Origin: Shinella zoogloeoides
Lineage (GTDB): Bacteria; Pseudomonadota; Alphaproteobacteria; Rhizobiales; Rhizobiaceae
Direction of reading: 5' to 3'
Length of the DNA stretch: 64,000 nucleotides
NCBI RefSeq assembly: GCF_022682305.1
Contig: NZ_CP093528.1
Coordinates: 509,501-573,500, forward strand
How positions within the stretch are numbered: position 1 is the first letter of the stretch; the number at the start of each line of letters is the position of its first letter. The notes beneath the pieces were generated by a model. The model ran no database searches, had not been told where the DNA came from, and worked only from the letters and a program-made list of their open reading frames with translations. Below, one piece after another: positions 26,239 through 34,995 of the stretch. A program made the translations under genes and the position numbers.

Positions 26239-27336
26239 ATGAGCACGAATACCGTTTCTGTCCCTTATGGGGAAGTTCTCCGTTCCATGATCGACGCGGC
26301 CGAGGCTGCCGCAGCTTGCGGGTCCCGCCTGCGCCCCTTCGGCTTTGGCCGCAATGCGGTTCGGGCTCCGGTTCGCGAACCGGCGGTGCTGCGCCGTCAT
26401 CCGCATCTCGTCCGCTTTGCCGATGTCGAAGTCGATCTCGATCTGCTGGTCGACCGAGCCATCAACGCCATCATGGACGGCGAACCGGCCGAGGACGAGA
26501 TCCTCGGTCACTACGTCAACATCGCTTCGCTCGTCCGGGCAGTATCCTTCCGCGAAGGCAAGCTGCTGGAGCAGGCGGTCGAGCGGCTCGCCAAGGCCAA
26601 CCCGAACATCATCGTCCTGACCCAGTCCCTGAAGCTGCCGCTGGTCAAGGCCGCCATGGAAGCCGTTGCTGGAAACAACTGGTCCAGCCTCGACGGCATC
26701 AAGCTCGATTGCGAGGCACCGGCCAAGGGTAGCTACACGCCGGACCTGATCGTCGTGAACCGCGCCCGGCACACGGCCTATATCCTCGACGTCAAACGGT
26801 CGCTCGCGTCCTATGGCGACACGAGCCGTCTTGAGGAACTGAAGCTCAAAATGATGGCGTCGGCCATGGTCCTGCCGGACTGGCTCTACAAGAACCAGAA
26901 GCGGATGATGGTCGATGCGGTCGAAGTGGCCATCGTCGACGGCGCCAGCCGTCCGAGCGACCATGCCAACGGCGTCTGGGCGCTGTCCGAACTCGACGAC
27001 CTCTTGGAGATCGATGGTGTTGCCGCCTGCATGGCCGAACTGCGCCTGCGCTTCGGCATCCGGGTGCAGCAGCTTCTCGAAGCCGAGGCGCGCAAGGCGC
27101 TCGGCGGCATGGAGCAGCCTGTCTTCGCGCCCAATACGGTCGTCGCGCCTGCACCCACGTGCTCGCAGATCAATCTCAACGGGCCGAGCCGGACTTTTGA
27201 AGAAGACCAGGCGGCGCGTTCGCACGATGATGATCACGGTCGCGACGAACCGGGCTTCGATGATGGGTCCGATGAGGACGAGCCGACACCAGCCTTCATC
27301 CGGATCGGCTTTGCCCGCCGCCCTGCCAAGCACTGA
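26239..27336 (+). CDS. PD-(D/E)XK nuclease-like hypothetical protein
   Basis: 365 residues from ATG 26239, preceded by GAAGGAATC. The key region TPDLIVVNRARHTAYILDVKRS has Asp169 and then Asp184-Val-Lys186, the spacing and hydrophobic strands of the PD-(D/E)XK phosphodiesterase core found in restriction, resolvase and repair nucleases. The rest is helical, and the C-terminal 60 residues are acidic and disordered. It sits between the DUF3102-like gene and the AAA/M41 pair on the same strand. No family name is recognised, and nuclease activity is inferred from motif spacing only. Confidence 0.75.
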   Translation: MSTNTVSVPYGEVLRSMIDAAEAAAACGSRLRPFGFGRNAVRAPVREPAVLRRHPHLVRFADVEVDLDLLVDRAINAIMDGEPAEDEILGHYVNIASLVRAVSFREGKLLEQAVERLAKANPNIIVLTQSLKLPLVKAAMEAVAGNNWSSLDGIKLDCEAPAKGSYTPDLIVVNRARHTAYILDVKRSLASYGDTSRLEELKLKMMASAMVLPDWLYKNQKRMMVDAVEVAIVDGASRPSDHANGVWALSELDDLLEIDGVAACMAELRLRFGIRVQQLLEAEARKALGGMEQPVFAPNTVVAPAPTCSQINLNGPSRTFEEDQAARSHDDDHGRDEPGFDDGSDEDEPTPAFIRIGFARRPAKH

Positions 27337-27385
27337 GCCCGGCCGCGCATTGCTCGCTGCCGCCTTGATGGCCTGACCAGCGCGC

Positions 27386-27404
27386 CCTGACGCTTGCCGT
27401 CAGG
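27386..27404. terminator. Small hairpin after the nuclease-like gene
   Basis: CCTGACG pairs with CGTCAGG across a CTTGC loop, 50 bp after the stop codon. No T-run follows. It is a weak terminator or processing-site candidate. Confidence 0.3.
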
Positions 27405-27499
27405 TGTCGCGTGGCGATCGCTGGCTTCAAGGCCGCGGCTTTCCCATCCCGTTGTTCTCATAAGCGCTGGACCGAACGCGGTCCGGCCAAGGAGTTCCC

Positions 27500-28006
27500 A
27501 TGTCTTCCGACATCAATCCGGATGTGCCGCCACGCATCCGTTGCGAGGCGATCCCACCGTCCTCGACGTACCAGAACCTCGTCTGCCATCGTGTGCATGG
27601 CACCGTCTTGCGCTATCCTCGATCCGGTGCTGGCCACCCAACCGGCGAAGATCCCGCGCATCTGATCGGCTTGGCGCTCGGCCATGTCCGGCAGGGTACG
27701 GGCTTGACCGGCCTCGTACCGGACACGGTCATCGGCCGATTGCAGACCCATGCCGATACAGGCAACCCGGCCTGCCGCCTGCTGCTCGACTGGCTTTCCC
27801 GCCGTAATCGCGATCTGGCGGTCTCAGCTCAGCCGGATGCGGGCAGTCCGGGTTCGGCCGAGCCCCGTCCTCTTCGCCGCCTGATCCGGGAGCGGCGCCA
27901 GGCAAGACCGGGCAGTCTGAAGAAGCGCTGGCCGACGAAGGCGCAACCGCCCCGCGGCAAAACGGCAATTATTGCCGCGATGACGGAGGGCCGGATCGAT
28001 GAATAA
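27500..28006 (+). CDS. Small basic hypothetical protein
   Basis: 168 residues, Arg/Pro-rich, with a central helical part (GEDPAHLIGLALGHVRQGTGLTGLVPDTVIGRLQTHADTGNPACRLLLDWL) and a basic tail. There is no recognised family. A GGAG sits just before the ATG, and its 3' end overlaps the AAA-ATPase gene by 8 bp, which supports it as a real, coupled gene. Codons 155-159 contain the palindrome at 27963-27977. Confidence 0.55.
   Translation: MSSDINPDVPPRIRCEAIPPSSTYQNLVCHRVHGTVLRYPRSGAGHPTGEDPAHLIGLALGHVRQGTGLTGLVPDTVIGRLQTHADTGNPACRLLLDWLSRRNRDLAVSAQPDAGSPGSAEPRPLRRLIRERRQARPGSLKKRWPTKAQPPRGKTAIIAAMTEGRIDE
27963..27977. repeat. Palindrome CGGCAAT-T-ATTGCCG
   Basis: Seven-base arms around one base, identical (on the opposite strand) to the core of the palindrome at 22166-22184. 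It lies about 25 bp before the AAA-ATPase start, inside the end of the preceding gene, a position where a repressor could control the split protease genes. Confidence 0.5.
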
Positions 28007-29951
28007 GCTGTCCCGCCTGTTCCTCCGTCGCCTTGAGCGCATCGCCCGGCGTGAAGCCCAGCGCAACGCCCATCTCAATGGCCTCTTGTCGTTGAAAATC
28101 GTCGAAGTGGGCGGGCACGTCCTGCGGCGCTACTCGCCAGCCTTCGAAACCGCGTCTCTTTCCGGAGACCACGACCGCGACGTGGCGTGGGTTCGTCGGA
28201 ACTTCGGCGGCTACCTTCTGCCGCCGCCTCAGCAGGCTGACATTGTAACGACTGAAGGTAAGTCGCCGACATCGTTCCTGCCGTCTCTCTACCGGCTCGG
28301 TCAGGCGACAGCCAACGATCATGTCGCGGCAATCGATCACAAACGGCGCGCCTATGCCGTCGGTCTTGTCGGCAGGGCGGGCAGGGCACCGCTGGTCAGC
28401 AACATCGTCGCGGCCCTCGTGCTGGCCCGCGCGATAGAGAACGGCCGTGTGCCGCTTGCTAGGATCGTCCGTGCTGCCGCCATGTCAGCGCCTGTCGTCG
28501 CGTTGCATGGGCCGATCGCCGGCTTCGAGCAGGCCATGCGCCGCCTCATCGAGACACCGGGCTTCGTGCCGGGTGGCGCCTTGAGCGGTATCGATGGTGA
28601 ATACGTCTATGATGACGGCACCTTTGCCGGATCCGACGGGGCAGGCCGCGCCTACATTCAGTTCCTCGGACATAGCATCGCGCGCATCACCGGTGCCACG
28701 CTTCGGCGCCGGCTGGTGAATGCGACGACGCGTGACTATCCTGTCGTTGCGATCAGCGAGAAGGCGGAGGCCATCCCGTCCGACATCGCCATTGCCGCCG
28801 ACATCGGTCTTGCGGCAGGTTGGCTGGACTATCCCTTCCTCATTGCCATGGTGGAGGCGATGCACGGCGCCAGCGGTCTGGCGGCACTGGAGCAATGGTC
28901 GACGGCCTACGACGCGCATTACCTGACGATCGATGACGTCGTATTGGCCTTCCGGCCGGGGCGCAGCGCATCCCAGGTTATCGCCGTGCTGGCGTCCCTC
29001 ACCGAGCGCAATCGTGTTGCCGCTCGTGATGATGACGACGAACCGGTATCCAGAGGCACGGGCAAATCGTCGAAGCCGAAACAGGATGCGAAATCGTCGG
29101 AGAAATCCTCATCCGGGAAAGACAGCGGCGGTGGATGGAAGCGGGACAAGCCCTCAGGCGCCGAGGTCATCCAGCCGGAGCCATGGGGACCGGGAGAAAA
29201 CGATCGTCCGTCGCTCGCGGTCGAGACGCTCTCCGGTTACGGCAAGGCCAAGACCTGGGCGCTGGATCTGAAGGCTGATCTGGCCGATCACAGGGCGGGC
29301 GATCTCGCTTGGTCGGACATGAGCACCAAGCTTCTGCTCCATGGGCCGCCCGGGACCGGCAAGACGACCTTTGCTCGGGCGCTGTGCAATTCGCTGCAGA
29401 TCCCGCTGGTCGTCACGTCAGTCTCGACCTGGCTACAGGGCGGGCATTTGAATGACGTCATCGCCAAGATGGCCAAAACCTTCGTAGAGGCCCGCGCGCT
29501 AGCGCCCGCCATCCTGTTCATCGATGAGATCGATGGCATCGGCAAAAGGCAACCGGCCGAGCGGGAATATGCCGACTATTGGAACACGGTCGTCAACAAG
29601 GCGCTCGAGCTGTTGGACGGGGCGGTCAAGAGCGAGGGAGTGATCATCGTCGGCGCGACGAACAGGCCCCAGGAGATCGATGATGCGCTGAAACGCTCCG
29701 GGCGGCTGGAGACGCATATCGAAATCCCCATGCCGGATATCGCAACCCTTGCCGAAATCTTCGTCCACCATCTCGGCGATGATCTCGCATCGCTGGTCGA
29801 TGGAAAGGCGTCGGATGAGACCAAGGCCGATGAGCCGGGTTCCGAGGTCGCGAGCACAAATGCCGACGAGGCAGCACCATCCGACATCCATGCCGATCGG
29901 GACAGCGACGAACATACCTTGAGGGACGCTCGGGAAGGAGCCGCGACATGA
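27999..29951 (+). CDS. AAA+ ATPase half of a split FtsH-like protease
   Basis: 650-residue soluble protein. Residues 1-350 form an N-terminal region without a recognised domain and without membrane helices. A charged Ser/Lys/Gly linker (about 345-390) follows. The AAA core has Walker A GPPGTGKTT (449-457), Walker B ILFIDEIDG (Asp509-Glu510) and GATNRP (about 552). The core is FtsH/CDC48-like, but the protein stops after the large AAA subdomain. The small 'lid' subdomain is encoded at the start of the next gene. The stop overlaps the next start (ATGA), so both are made together. It is presumably an unfoldase that feeds the M41 partner. Confidence 0.88.
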   Translation: MNKLSRLFLRRLERIARREAQRNAHLNGLLSLKIVEVGGHVLRRYSPAFETASLSGDHDRDVAWVRRNFGGYLLPPPQQADIVTTEGKSPTSFLPSLYRLGQATANDHVAAIDHKRRAYAVGLVGRAGRAPLVSNIVAALVLARAIENGRVPLARIVRAAAMSAPVVALHGPIAGFEQAMRRLIETPGFVPGGALSGIDGEYVYDDGTFAGSDGAGRAYIQFLGHSIARITGATLRRRLVNATTRDYPVVAISEKAEAIPSDIAIAADIGLAAGWLDYPFLIAMVEAMHGASGLAALEQWSTAYDAHYLTIDDVVLAFRPGRSASQVIAVLASLTERNRVAARDDDDEPVSRGTGKSSKPKQDAKSSEKSSSGKDSGGGWKRDKPSGAEVIQPEPWGPGENDRPSLAVETLSGYGKAKTWALDLKADLADHRAGDLAWSDMSTKLLLHGPPGTGKTTFARALCNSLQIPLVVTSVSTWLQGGHLNDVIAKMAKTFVEARALAPAILFIDEIDGIGKRQPAEREYADYWNTVVNKALELLDGAVKSEGVIIVGATNRPQEIDDALKRSGRLETHIEIPMPDIATLAEIFVHHLGDDLASLVDGKASDETKADEPGSEVASTNADEAAPSDIHADRDSDEHTLRDAREGAAT

Positions 29952-30697
29952 CAACGACATCGAAGCACATTGAACCGGGTGCGCCTGAAGCGGCCGTGTC
30001 ACTTCTGAAGCGGCTGGCAACGAGGGCGATGGGGCTGACCGGCGCCGATATCGAACGCATCGTTCGCCAGGCGCGGCTGAAGGCCCGCCGCGAAAAGCGG
30101 TCGATCCGGTATGAAGATCTCGAGGACGGCATCCGGATGGACCGGCCGCAGGTGCCGTATGATTTGCGCTGGCGCTTCGCCATCCATGAGTCCGGTCACG
30201 CAGTCGTACATCATGCCTTGAGGTTGGGGCCGATCCATGGGCTCAACATCGATGCGCCCGGAGGCGGCGGCTACAGCCAGCTTGGATTCACCGCATCGGG
30301 GAGCGACACGCTCGGTTATCGCGAAGACATGCTTGCCATGCTTATGGCGGGCAGGGCCGCCGAGCAGATCGTCGTCGGCAAGATGTCCGCCGGATCGGGT
30401 GGTTCCGACGAAAGCGACCTTGCGCGGGCCACGAAGATGGCGCTCGCCATGGAGCGGTCCCTCGGCTTCGGGGCGGTCCAGCCGTTGCTCTACCGCGATG
30501 ACAAGGATCCGACCGCCGTGCTCGACGGCAATCCCGATCTCGCCGCCCGCATCCATGCGCGGTTGGAAATGGCATTTGCGAGGGCGGTCGAGATTGTCAA
30601 TGAGAACCGCGATAAGCTCGATGCGCTCACCAAAGCGCTATTTGATGCGCAGGCGTTGGACGGGAAGACCGTTCTTTGGATATTGAAATCCCTTTAA
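29948..30697 (+). CDS. M41 (FtsH-type) zinc metalloprotease half with AAA lid
   Basis: 249 residues. The first 60 (LLKRLATRAMGLTGADIERIVRQARLKARREKRSIRYEDLEDG) match the AAA lid subdomain of FtsH. The rest is the M41 peptidase with zinc motif HESGH (His80, Glu81, His84) and the GGSDESDLARATKMA segment that carries the third ligand region. FtsH normally fuses all this to N-terminal membrane helices, and here none are seen in either protein. With its overlapping partner it should form a soluble ATP-dependent protease. No substrate is known. It is the last gene of the cargo block, and 30698-30902 has no gene. Confidence 0.9.
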   Translation: MTTTSKHIEPGAPEAAVSLLKRLATRAMGLTGADIERIVRQARLKARREKRSIRYEDLEDGIRMDRPQVPYDLRWRFAIHESGHAVVHHALRLGPIHGLNIDAPGGGGYSQLGFTASGSDTLGYREDMLAMLMAGRAAEQIVVGKMSAGSGGSDESDLARATKMALAMERSLGFGAVQPLLYRDDKDPTAVLDGNPDLAARIHARLEMAFARAVEIVNENRDKLDALTKALFDAQALDGKTVLWILKSL

Positions 30698-30902
30698 CGA
30701 AGAGATCGTGATTAACGAGTGATGAAAGTGAGCGAGTGCCACCAAGGATCGACCGTGATGTTGACCAACGACACCGAATGAGGCCGGCGGCAATAAATCG
30801 AAGCCCTGGTCGATCAACTCGGTCTACATTCCTCGTCTTCTACAACAGGTGTTTTGGGGCATTTCGGTGCTCGGTTTTGGAGAGATGATAGGCATGGGTA
30901 TT

Positions 30903-33611
30903 CTATGAGCGGCTTCGGTTATGCTGGACGAGCGCTTCGAGAATTTCGAGATCATTGGCATGCAGCGGTATCTTCATCTCTCTAAGAAGTATTCCGTCGA
31001 GTTCTTCAATCAATTCGATCTGCTGACCTAAACGTTCATCCTCGGTGCCGCGAGAAGCACGCCGTCGGCCATCATCCATTAATTCGTATCTAAGTCGATG
31101 GCCCAGCTCCTCCAGCCGCCGCGTTCCTTTGGCGAAGCGAAGCTGTGGCTGGCCTTCCGGCGGTCGCGCGATCCGGAAGCACAGAGGGAATGGAAAGGCG
31201 TCAAATGTCCTACTGACCTGAAACCTTGATGCCCAGCTTGTAGATGCTGGGAGCAGCGACTTGGCCCATACTCCGAAAAGTCGGGAAAAGACGAAACAAG
31301 GAACCGCCTCATCTCCGTCGATGAAGAACAGCCGCTGTGCAGGAACTTCTCTCGGCTGAAGCTGCCCCAGTTGGACGGGAACCCGTCCATCTTCGATTAC
31401 CCATCGCTGGACATCGCTGGGAGGTATCGTCCATGCCGCCTCAAGGTCAGATGGCCGCTTTCCACTTCGTTTACCGCGCTCCCGCAGGTCAGGGAACCGC
31501 CTTACCAGTTCCAGTGCAGTGGCATCGCGACTGCGGATTCCATCCCACACGGCGGCAACTGGAATTGCGATCTCGCGGCTCTCGTCCAGCTCTCCAGCAC
31601 TGGGCCGATACATTCGAGCCTGAGACTGGAGGCTGGAGCTCCCGTGCGCCTGAATTTTCACCCAATCGATTTCTTGCACCCGCACTACGTCGCGCGCGTC
31701 CAGGCCACGTGTGACCAGTCCTTGATTCTGTGCCAAGCGGGAGAGCTTACCGAGACGCATTTCATTTGGCAGGCCGTGAACTTTTTCGTGCAGAGCTGCC
31801 GTGCGCATCGTAGCGGTGTCAGTGTATCGGATGACTGCAAGGTCAAATTTGTAGCCTTCACGTATCGTGGCAAGGCGCGGCGCTTCCGCTGTAATCACCA
31901 TCGATGTTCGACCGTCTCTGTCCTTCAGCGCAACTGACAGATCCGGCGCGTCCAGGCTAATCCGCACACTGTCAGGCACGTCAGTTATCAGCGACCGGTT
32001 AAGCCAAGGGTCCTTCCGTCCGACCGCCTCAAGGAACGCCGCTTCACCGAAATGCTCGAAATCAGTCCACAATGGGCTAATTTCAGCCGCCGCATTTTGG
32101 ACGACTTGGCTTCCCTTATCTGCCATTTCGAACCCGTGTCGGCTGATAGACCGCCTGCCGCTCTCGGGACCACGGAGGCCTGTCGCATTGAGCTCGGACC
32201 CTACCCCGTGCCCGAACTGGCGGTCACCAATGGAAAGGGACACAGAATAAGGCTGTTTTGAGCCGCGCCGCGTTGTCAGATCCTGTCGAACGTCTCTGGC
32301 AGCAGCGGCCAATAGACTGACCGTTACAACCATGTCCGCCATCCGACGATCTACGGAACGCCTAGCCCGACCCTTCCAGAAGGGTGACCGGGCGAGAGTC
32401 GTATCAATAATTGCATTGGCTTGGCCTAGAACCGCTTCCACGACTTTTCGCCTCTCTATCAAGAAAGATGGACCATCTGCCGGGGGCGCGGGAGCGATCA
32501 AAAACGGTTTCTGACTGTCCCGGCCACGCACGAGCTCATGGATAGGGCTGGTCCGATCCTCCGTGAGTGCATCGTTCCCTGCGAGCCAGACGAAAGCATC
32601 GAAGACCGAAAGAACCTTCTGCGTATCCATAGCGGCAACATCGGCGACGATGAGGATGACGCCATCGCGCGAAGTGGGAAGAACTGTAAGATCACTCCTG
32701 CGTTCTATCCGGTAATCGCCTTCCCGGATTGAATCGGAGTCGAATGTGATGCTTGACGGTAGCTCCAGATGACGACAGATCGCCTGGGAGCGCGTGTCTG
32801 CCGCAATGATCAGGATGTTCGGTGCCTCACTGCGAACCGGCCGGCGTGTTCGTCGGATGGCCCGTTGTTCGATTGGACGCTCAGGTTCCACGCGGCCGGC
32901 AGCAGCCTCACCCTTCAGTCCGCCGACGTAAAGAGTGACTCCGAGCCGTTCAGCAAAACGCCCGACGGCCGTCCTCAGTCTGTTGGCCACCGCTTCGTCC
33001 AACCATCCTGACACTGCTGGGACCAGCCCAACTCCGTACCGTTTATGCCCGAGCGGTTCGATGCTGAAGTCATGTGACGCGAGCTGCGTGTCAGCCAGCG
33101 GATTGGTAGAAATAGCTTTGCGGAGTTCGATCAGAATATTGGGCCGCAGAACGAGACTGATGTACTTTGCCTCACCCCGGTCGCCACCGAGTTTTTGCAC
33201 CAGAAAATTTCTGGCGACCTCGGCTATCTTTCCGGTCTCGGCTGCCTCGGACGGAAGTGCAAGATCAAAAAACGAAAGAGGTGCGAACTTCAAGAGGTCA
33301 CTCCAGAACTCTTCAAGCGCCGCGTAAATTTCCGCCGGCCGGCCGGCATGGACGCACCCTCGCCAAAGAAATACGTCTCTCCAAGCCTCGCCCGGACCGG
33401 CAAGAATGCCGCTCTCGAACTGTTCCACGGCCTCATCCTCCAGGAGTTCAAAACCCTTGATCAAGGAAGCATGATCGCCGCTCACCTCGGGAACGGCGTA
33501 ATACCATGCGTTAGCCCCCGGCTTGATCTGGTAGGCTGGAAGCGCGAAGCCATGGTCGATAAGCCGCACGAAACCCGAGAGGTGAAGTCTTTCCGGCAAA
33601 CCGGATGACAT
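30903..33611 (-). CDS. Large hypothetical protein of the DISARM-like module
   Basis: 902 residues from ATG 33611, which overlaps the upstream stop as TGATG, so it is coupled to the 278-aa gene. I do not recognise the family. The central part (PNILIIAADTRSQAICRHLELP...GVILIVADVAAMDTQKVLSVFDAFVWLAGND) reads like a Rossmann or phospholipase/receiver-like alpha/beta domain. The C-terminal region has SWASRFQVSRTFDAFPFPLCFRI, a stretch resembling the end of target-recognition domains in some DNA methyltransferases. No methylase catalytic motif (NPPY/DPPY) is present. It shares orientation with the NERD-helicase, drmB and drmA and likely works with them in phage or plasmid defence. Confidence 0.72.
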   Translation of the reverse strand: MSSGLPERLHLSGFVRLIDHGFALPAYQIKPGANAWYYAVPEVSGDHASLIKGFELLEDEAVEQFESGILAGPGEAWRDVFLWRGCVHAGRPAEIYAALEEFWSDLLKFAPLSFFDLALPSEAAETGKIAEVARNFLVQKLGGDRGEAKYISLVLRPNILIELRKAISTNPLADTQLASHDFSIEPLGHKRYGVGLVPAVSGWLDEAVANRLRTAVGRFAERLGVTLYVGGLKGEAAAGRVEPERPIEQRAIRRTRRPVRSEAPNILIIAADTRSQAICRHLELPSSITFDSDSIREGDYRIERRSDLTVLPTSRDGVILIVADVAAMDTQKVLSVFDAFVWLAGNDALTEDRTSPIHELVRGRDSQKPFLIAPAPPADGPSFLIERRKVVEAVLGQANAIIDTTLARSPFWKGRARRSVDRRMADMVVTVSLLAAAARDVRQDLTTRRGSKQPYSVSLSIGDRQFGHGVGSELNATGLRGPESGRRSISRHGFEMADKGSQVVQNAAAEISPLWTDFEHFGEAAFLEAVGRKDPWLNRSLITDVPDSVRISLDAPDLSVALKDRDGRTSMVITAEAPRLATIREGYKFDLAVIRYTDTATMRTAALHEKVHGLPNEMRLGKLSRLAQNQGLVTRGLDARDVVRVQEIDWVKIQAHGSSSLQSQARMYRPSAGELDESREIAIPVAAVWDGIRSRDATALELVRRFPDLRERGKRSGKRPSDLEAAWTIPPSDVQRWVIEDGRVPVQLGQLQPREVPAQRLFFIDGDEAVPCFVFSRLFGVWAKSLLPASTSWASRFQVSRTFDAFPFPLCFRIARPPEGQPQLRFAKGTRRLEELGHRLRYELMDDGRRRASRGTEDERLGQQIELIEELDGILLREMKIPLHANDLEILEALVQHNRSRS

Positions 33612-34447
33612 CAGAGAATCCCCATCCGAACGTACCATGCTTTTGCAATAGTCATGATTTCTTCCTGGAACTCGTCTGGCGCCCTGTTTGGCTGCCAGTC
33701 GTAAAGTTCCACCTCTGCACCGAGCGCAATCACTTCGTCATAGAGAGGATTGCCTTCAACGTACTGTTTTGGAAAGACGACCAAGTCAATATTATCCTGA
33801 AGCGCTACATTGTGGCTGGAAGCGATCTCGACTGTCGATGCTCGTTTGTCGTGCTGGTTGCTGCCTTCAATGCCCATGCGCGCCACGTCGATGTATCCTA
33901 GGGTCACGCTCTCGCTCAACGGTATGTCGGCCTGGATGTCCTGCTTCAGATCGCCCCTGTAGTAGCCGTCGAGCGAAGAGAAAGCCCAGCCGATATGGCC
34001 AACTGCTCCATTGTGACTCGCTTCGACTGCGTAGTCCTCAAGATAGACGAGGGGATCGGCCTGCTTCGCAAAGGCGCCCTTCGCGGCACCACCGGTATCA
34101 AAGGGATAGACGTGCGCCGGAGCTGGAATGGCTGATGGTTTCACGATGAACACTACGGGAAATCGCGAAAGCTGATGAGATTCCTCGTTTCCGTGTTTCG
34201 ACCTGTATGCAGGTCGCAATACGAAAAAGTATAAGAGATCCTTCTCGAAGACGTCGCACCACTTGGGGGTGAAGGCTCGGTCGCGCACTATCTCCTTAGC
34301 TAGCCACGCGGCAGTCACGTGCACCAGGGGGAGTTCCGCTGGGAGAGCTCCGCGGGCCGAGCGGGCGATCAGCTGCCGGTCGTATCTTACATTGTCCCGC
34401 CGAGGCATGCCTCCTCTAAAGCGAGGTTTCCCCTTCGCTTTCTTCAT
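33611..34447 (-). CDS. Hypothetical protein of the DISARM-like module
   Basis: 278 residues with a basic N-terminus (MKKAKGKPRFRGGMPRRDNVRYDRQ). The segment LPLVHVTAAWLAKEIVRDRAFTPKWCDVFEKDLLYFFVLRPAYR, then FPVVFIVKP and YPFDTGG, is faintly like ADP-ribosyltransferase folds that begin with an H-x-T strand and helix, but I cannot assign it. It is coupled to the 902-aa gene by overlap. Before the IS66 insertion, its start was about 160 bp from the end of the NERD-helicase gene, in the same orientation, so it belongs to one defence locus. Confidence 0.68.
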   Translation of the reverse strand: MKKAKGKPRFRGGMPRRDNVRYDRQLIARSARGALPAELPLVHVTAAWLAKEIVRDRAFTPKWCDVFEKDLLYFFVLRPAYRSKHGNEESHQLSRFPVVFIVKPSAIPAPAHVYPFDTGGAAKGAFAKQADPLVYLEDYAVEASHNGAVGHIGWAFSSLDGYYRGDLKQDIQADIPLSESVTLGYIDVARMGIEGSNQHDKRASTVEIASSHNVALQDNIDLVVFPKQYVEGNPLYDEVIALGAEVELYDWQPNRAPDEFQEEIMTIAKAWYVRMGIL

Positions 34448-34593
34448 AGCCCCTCCGTCCCCTTTGCCTCATTGTGTTCATTGTGAATGTCAATTTCCAC
34501 TAAGAGCCGATCCGGCGTAAGCGGTTAGGCAAACCCACGTAGCGCGTTTGTCGGTGGAAGCTCATTTTCTGCATGAGTCATGCGGAGAGTCAT

Positions 34594-34995
34594 ATGAGCG
34601 ACAAGGTGAATCAGGTTCGGACCTTCGAAGTTTTGACGGCGACGCCGTCGCGACGTTCGCCGCGGCATTGGTCTGATGACGAGAAGGCGCGGCTTGTGGC
34701 GGAAGCGTTTTCGCCGGGAGGGACGGTGGCGGAGGTTGCACGCGCCTATGAACTGGACGTGTCGCAACTCTACGCATGGCGCAGGAAGGCACTTTCCTCG
34801 GGGGCGCTGGCGCCATTGACGGCGCCATTGGGCGATCGAACCATGTCGGAAAGCGAGCCGGTGAAGTTCGCGCGCTTTGAGACGGGCGGCAGCGCGACCG
34901 TAGAGATCGTTCTGGGTGATGTCGTTGTTCGGGTGCGCGGGGATATTGATCCGGATCAGTTGGCGGGAATTATCGGCGCGGTGCGCAAGGCATGA
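34594..34995 (+). CDS. tnpA: IS66 TnpA (orf1) protein
   Basis: About 133 residues (an ATG at 34573 is also possible). The N-terminal helix-turn-helix reads RRSPRHWSDDEKARLVAEAFSPGGTVAEVARAYELDVSQLYAWRRK, followed by a beta-rich C-terminal part. TnpA of IS66 binds DNA and is required for transposition. Its stop overlaps tnpB (ATGA). Confidence 0.92.
   Translation: MSDKVNQVRTFEVLTATPSRRSPRHWSDDEKARLVAEAFSPGGTVAEVARAYELDVSQLYAWRRKALSSGALAPLTAPLGDRTMSESEPVKFARFETGGSATVEIVLGDVVVRVRGDIDPDQLAGIIGAVRKA

Noticed and set aside
33611..34447. Naming the 279-aa protein as a DarT-type ADP-ribosyltransferase
   Set aside because: The similarity is limited to a short segment and the catalytic Glu cannot be located.
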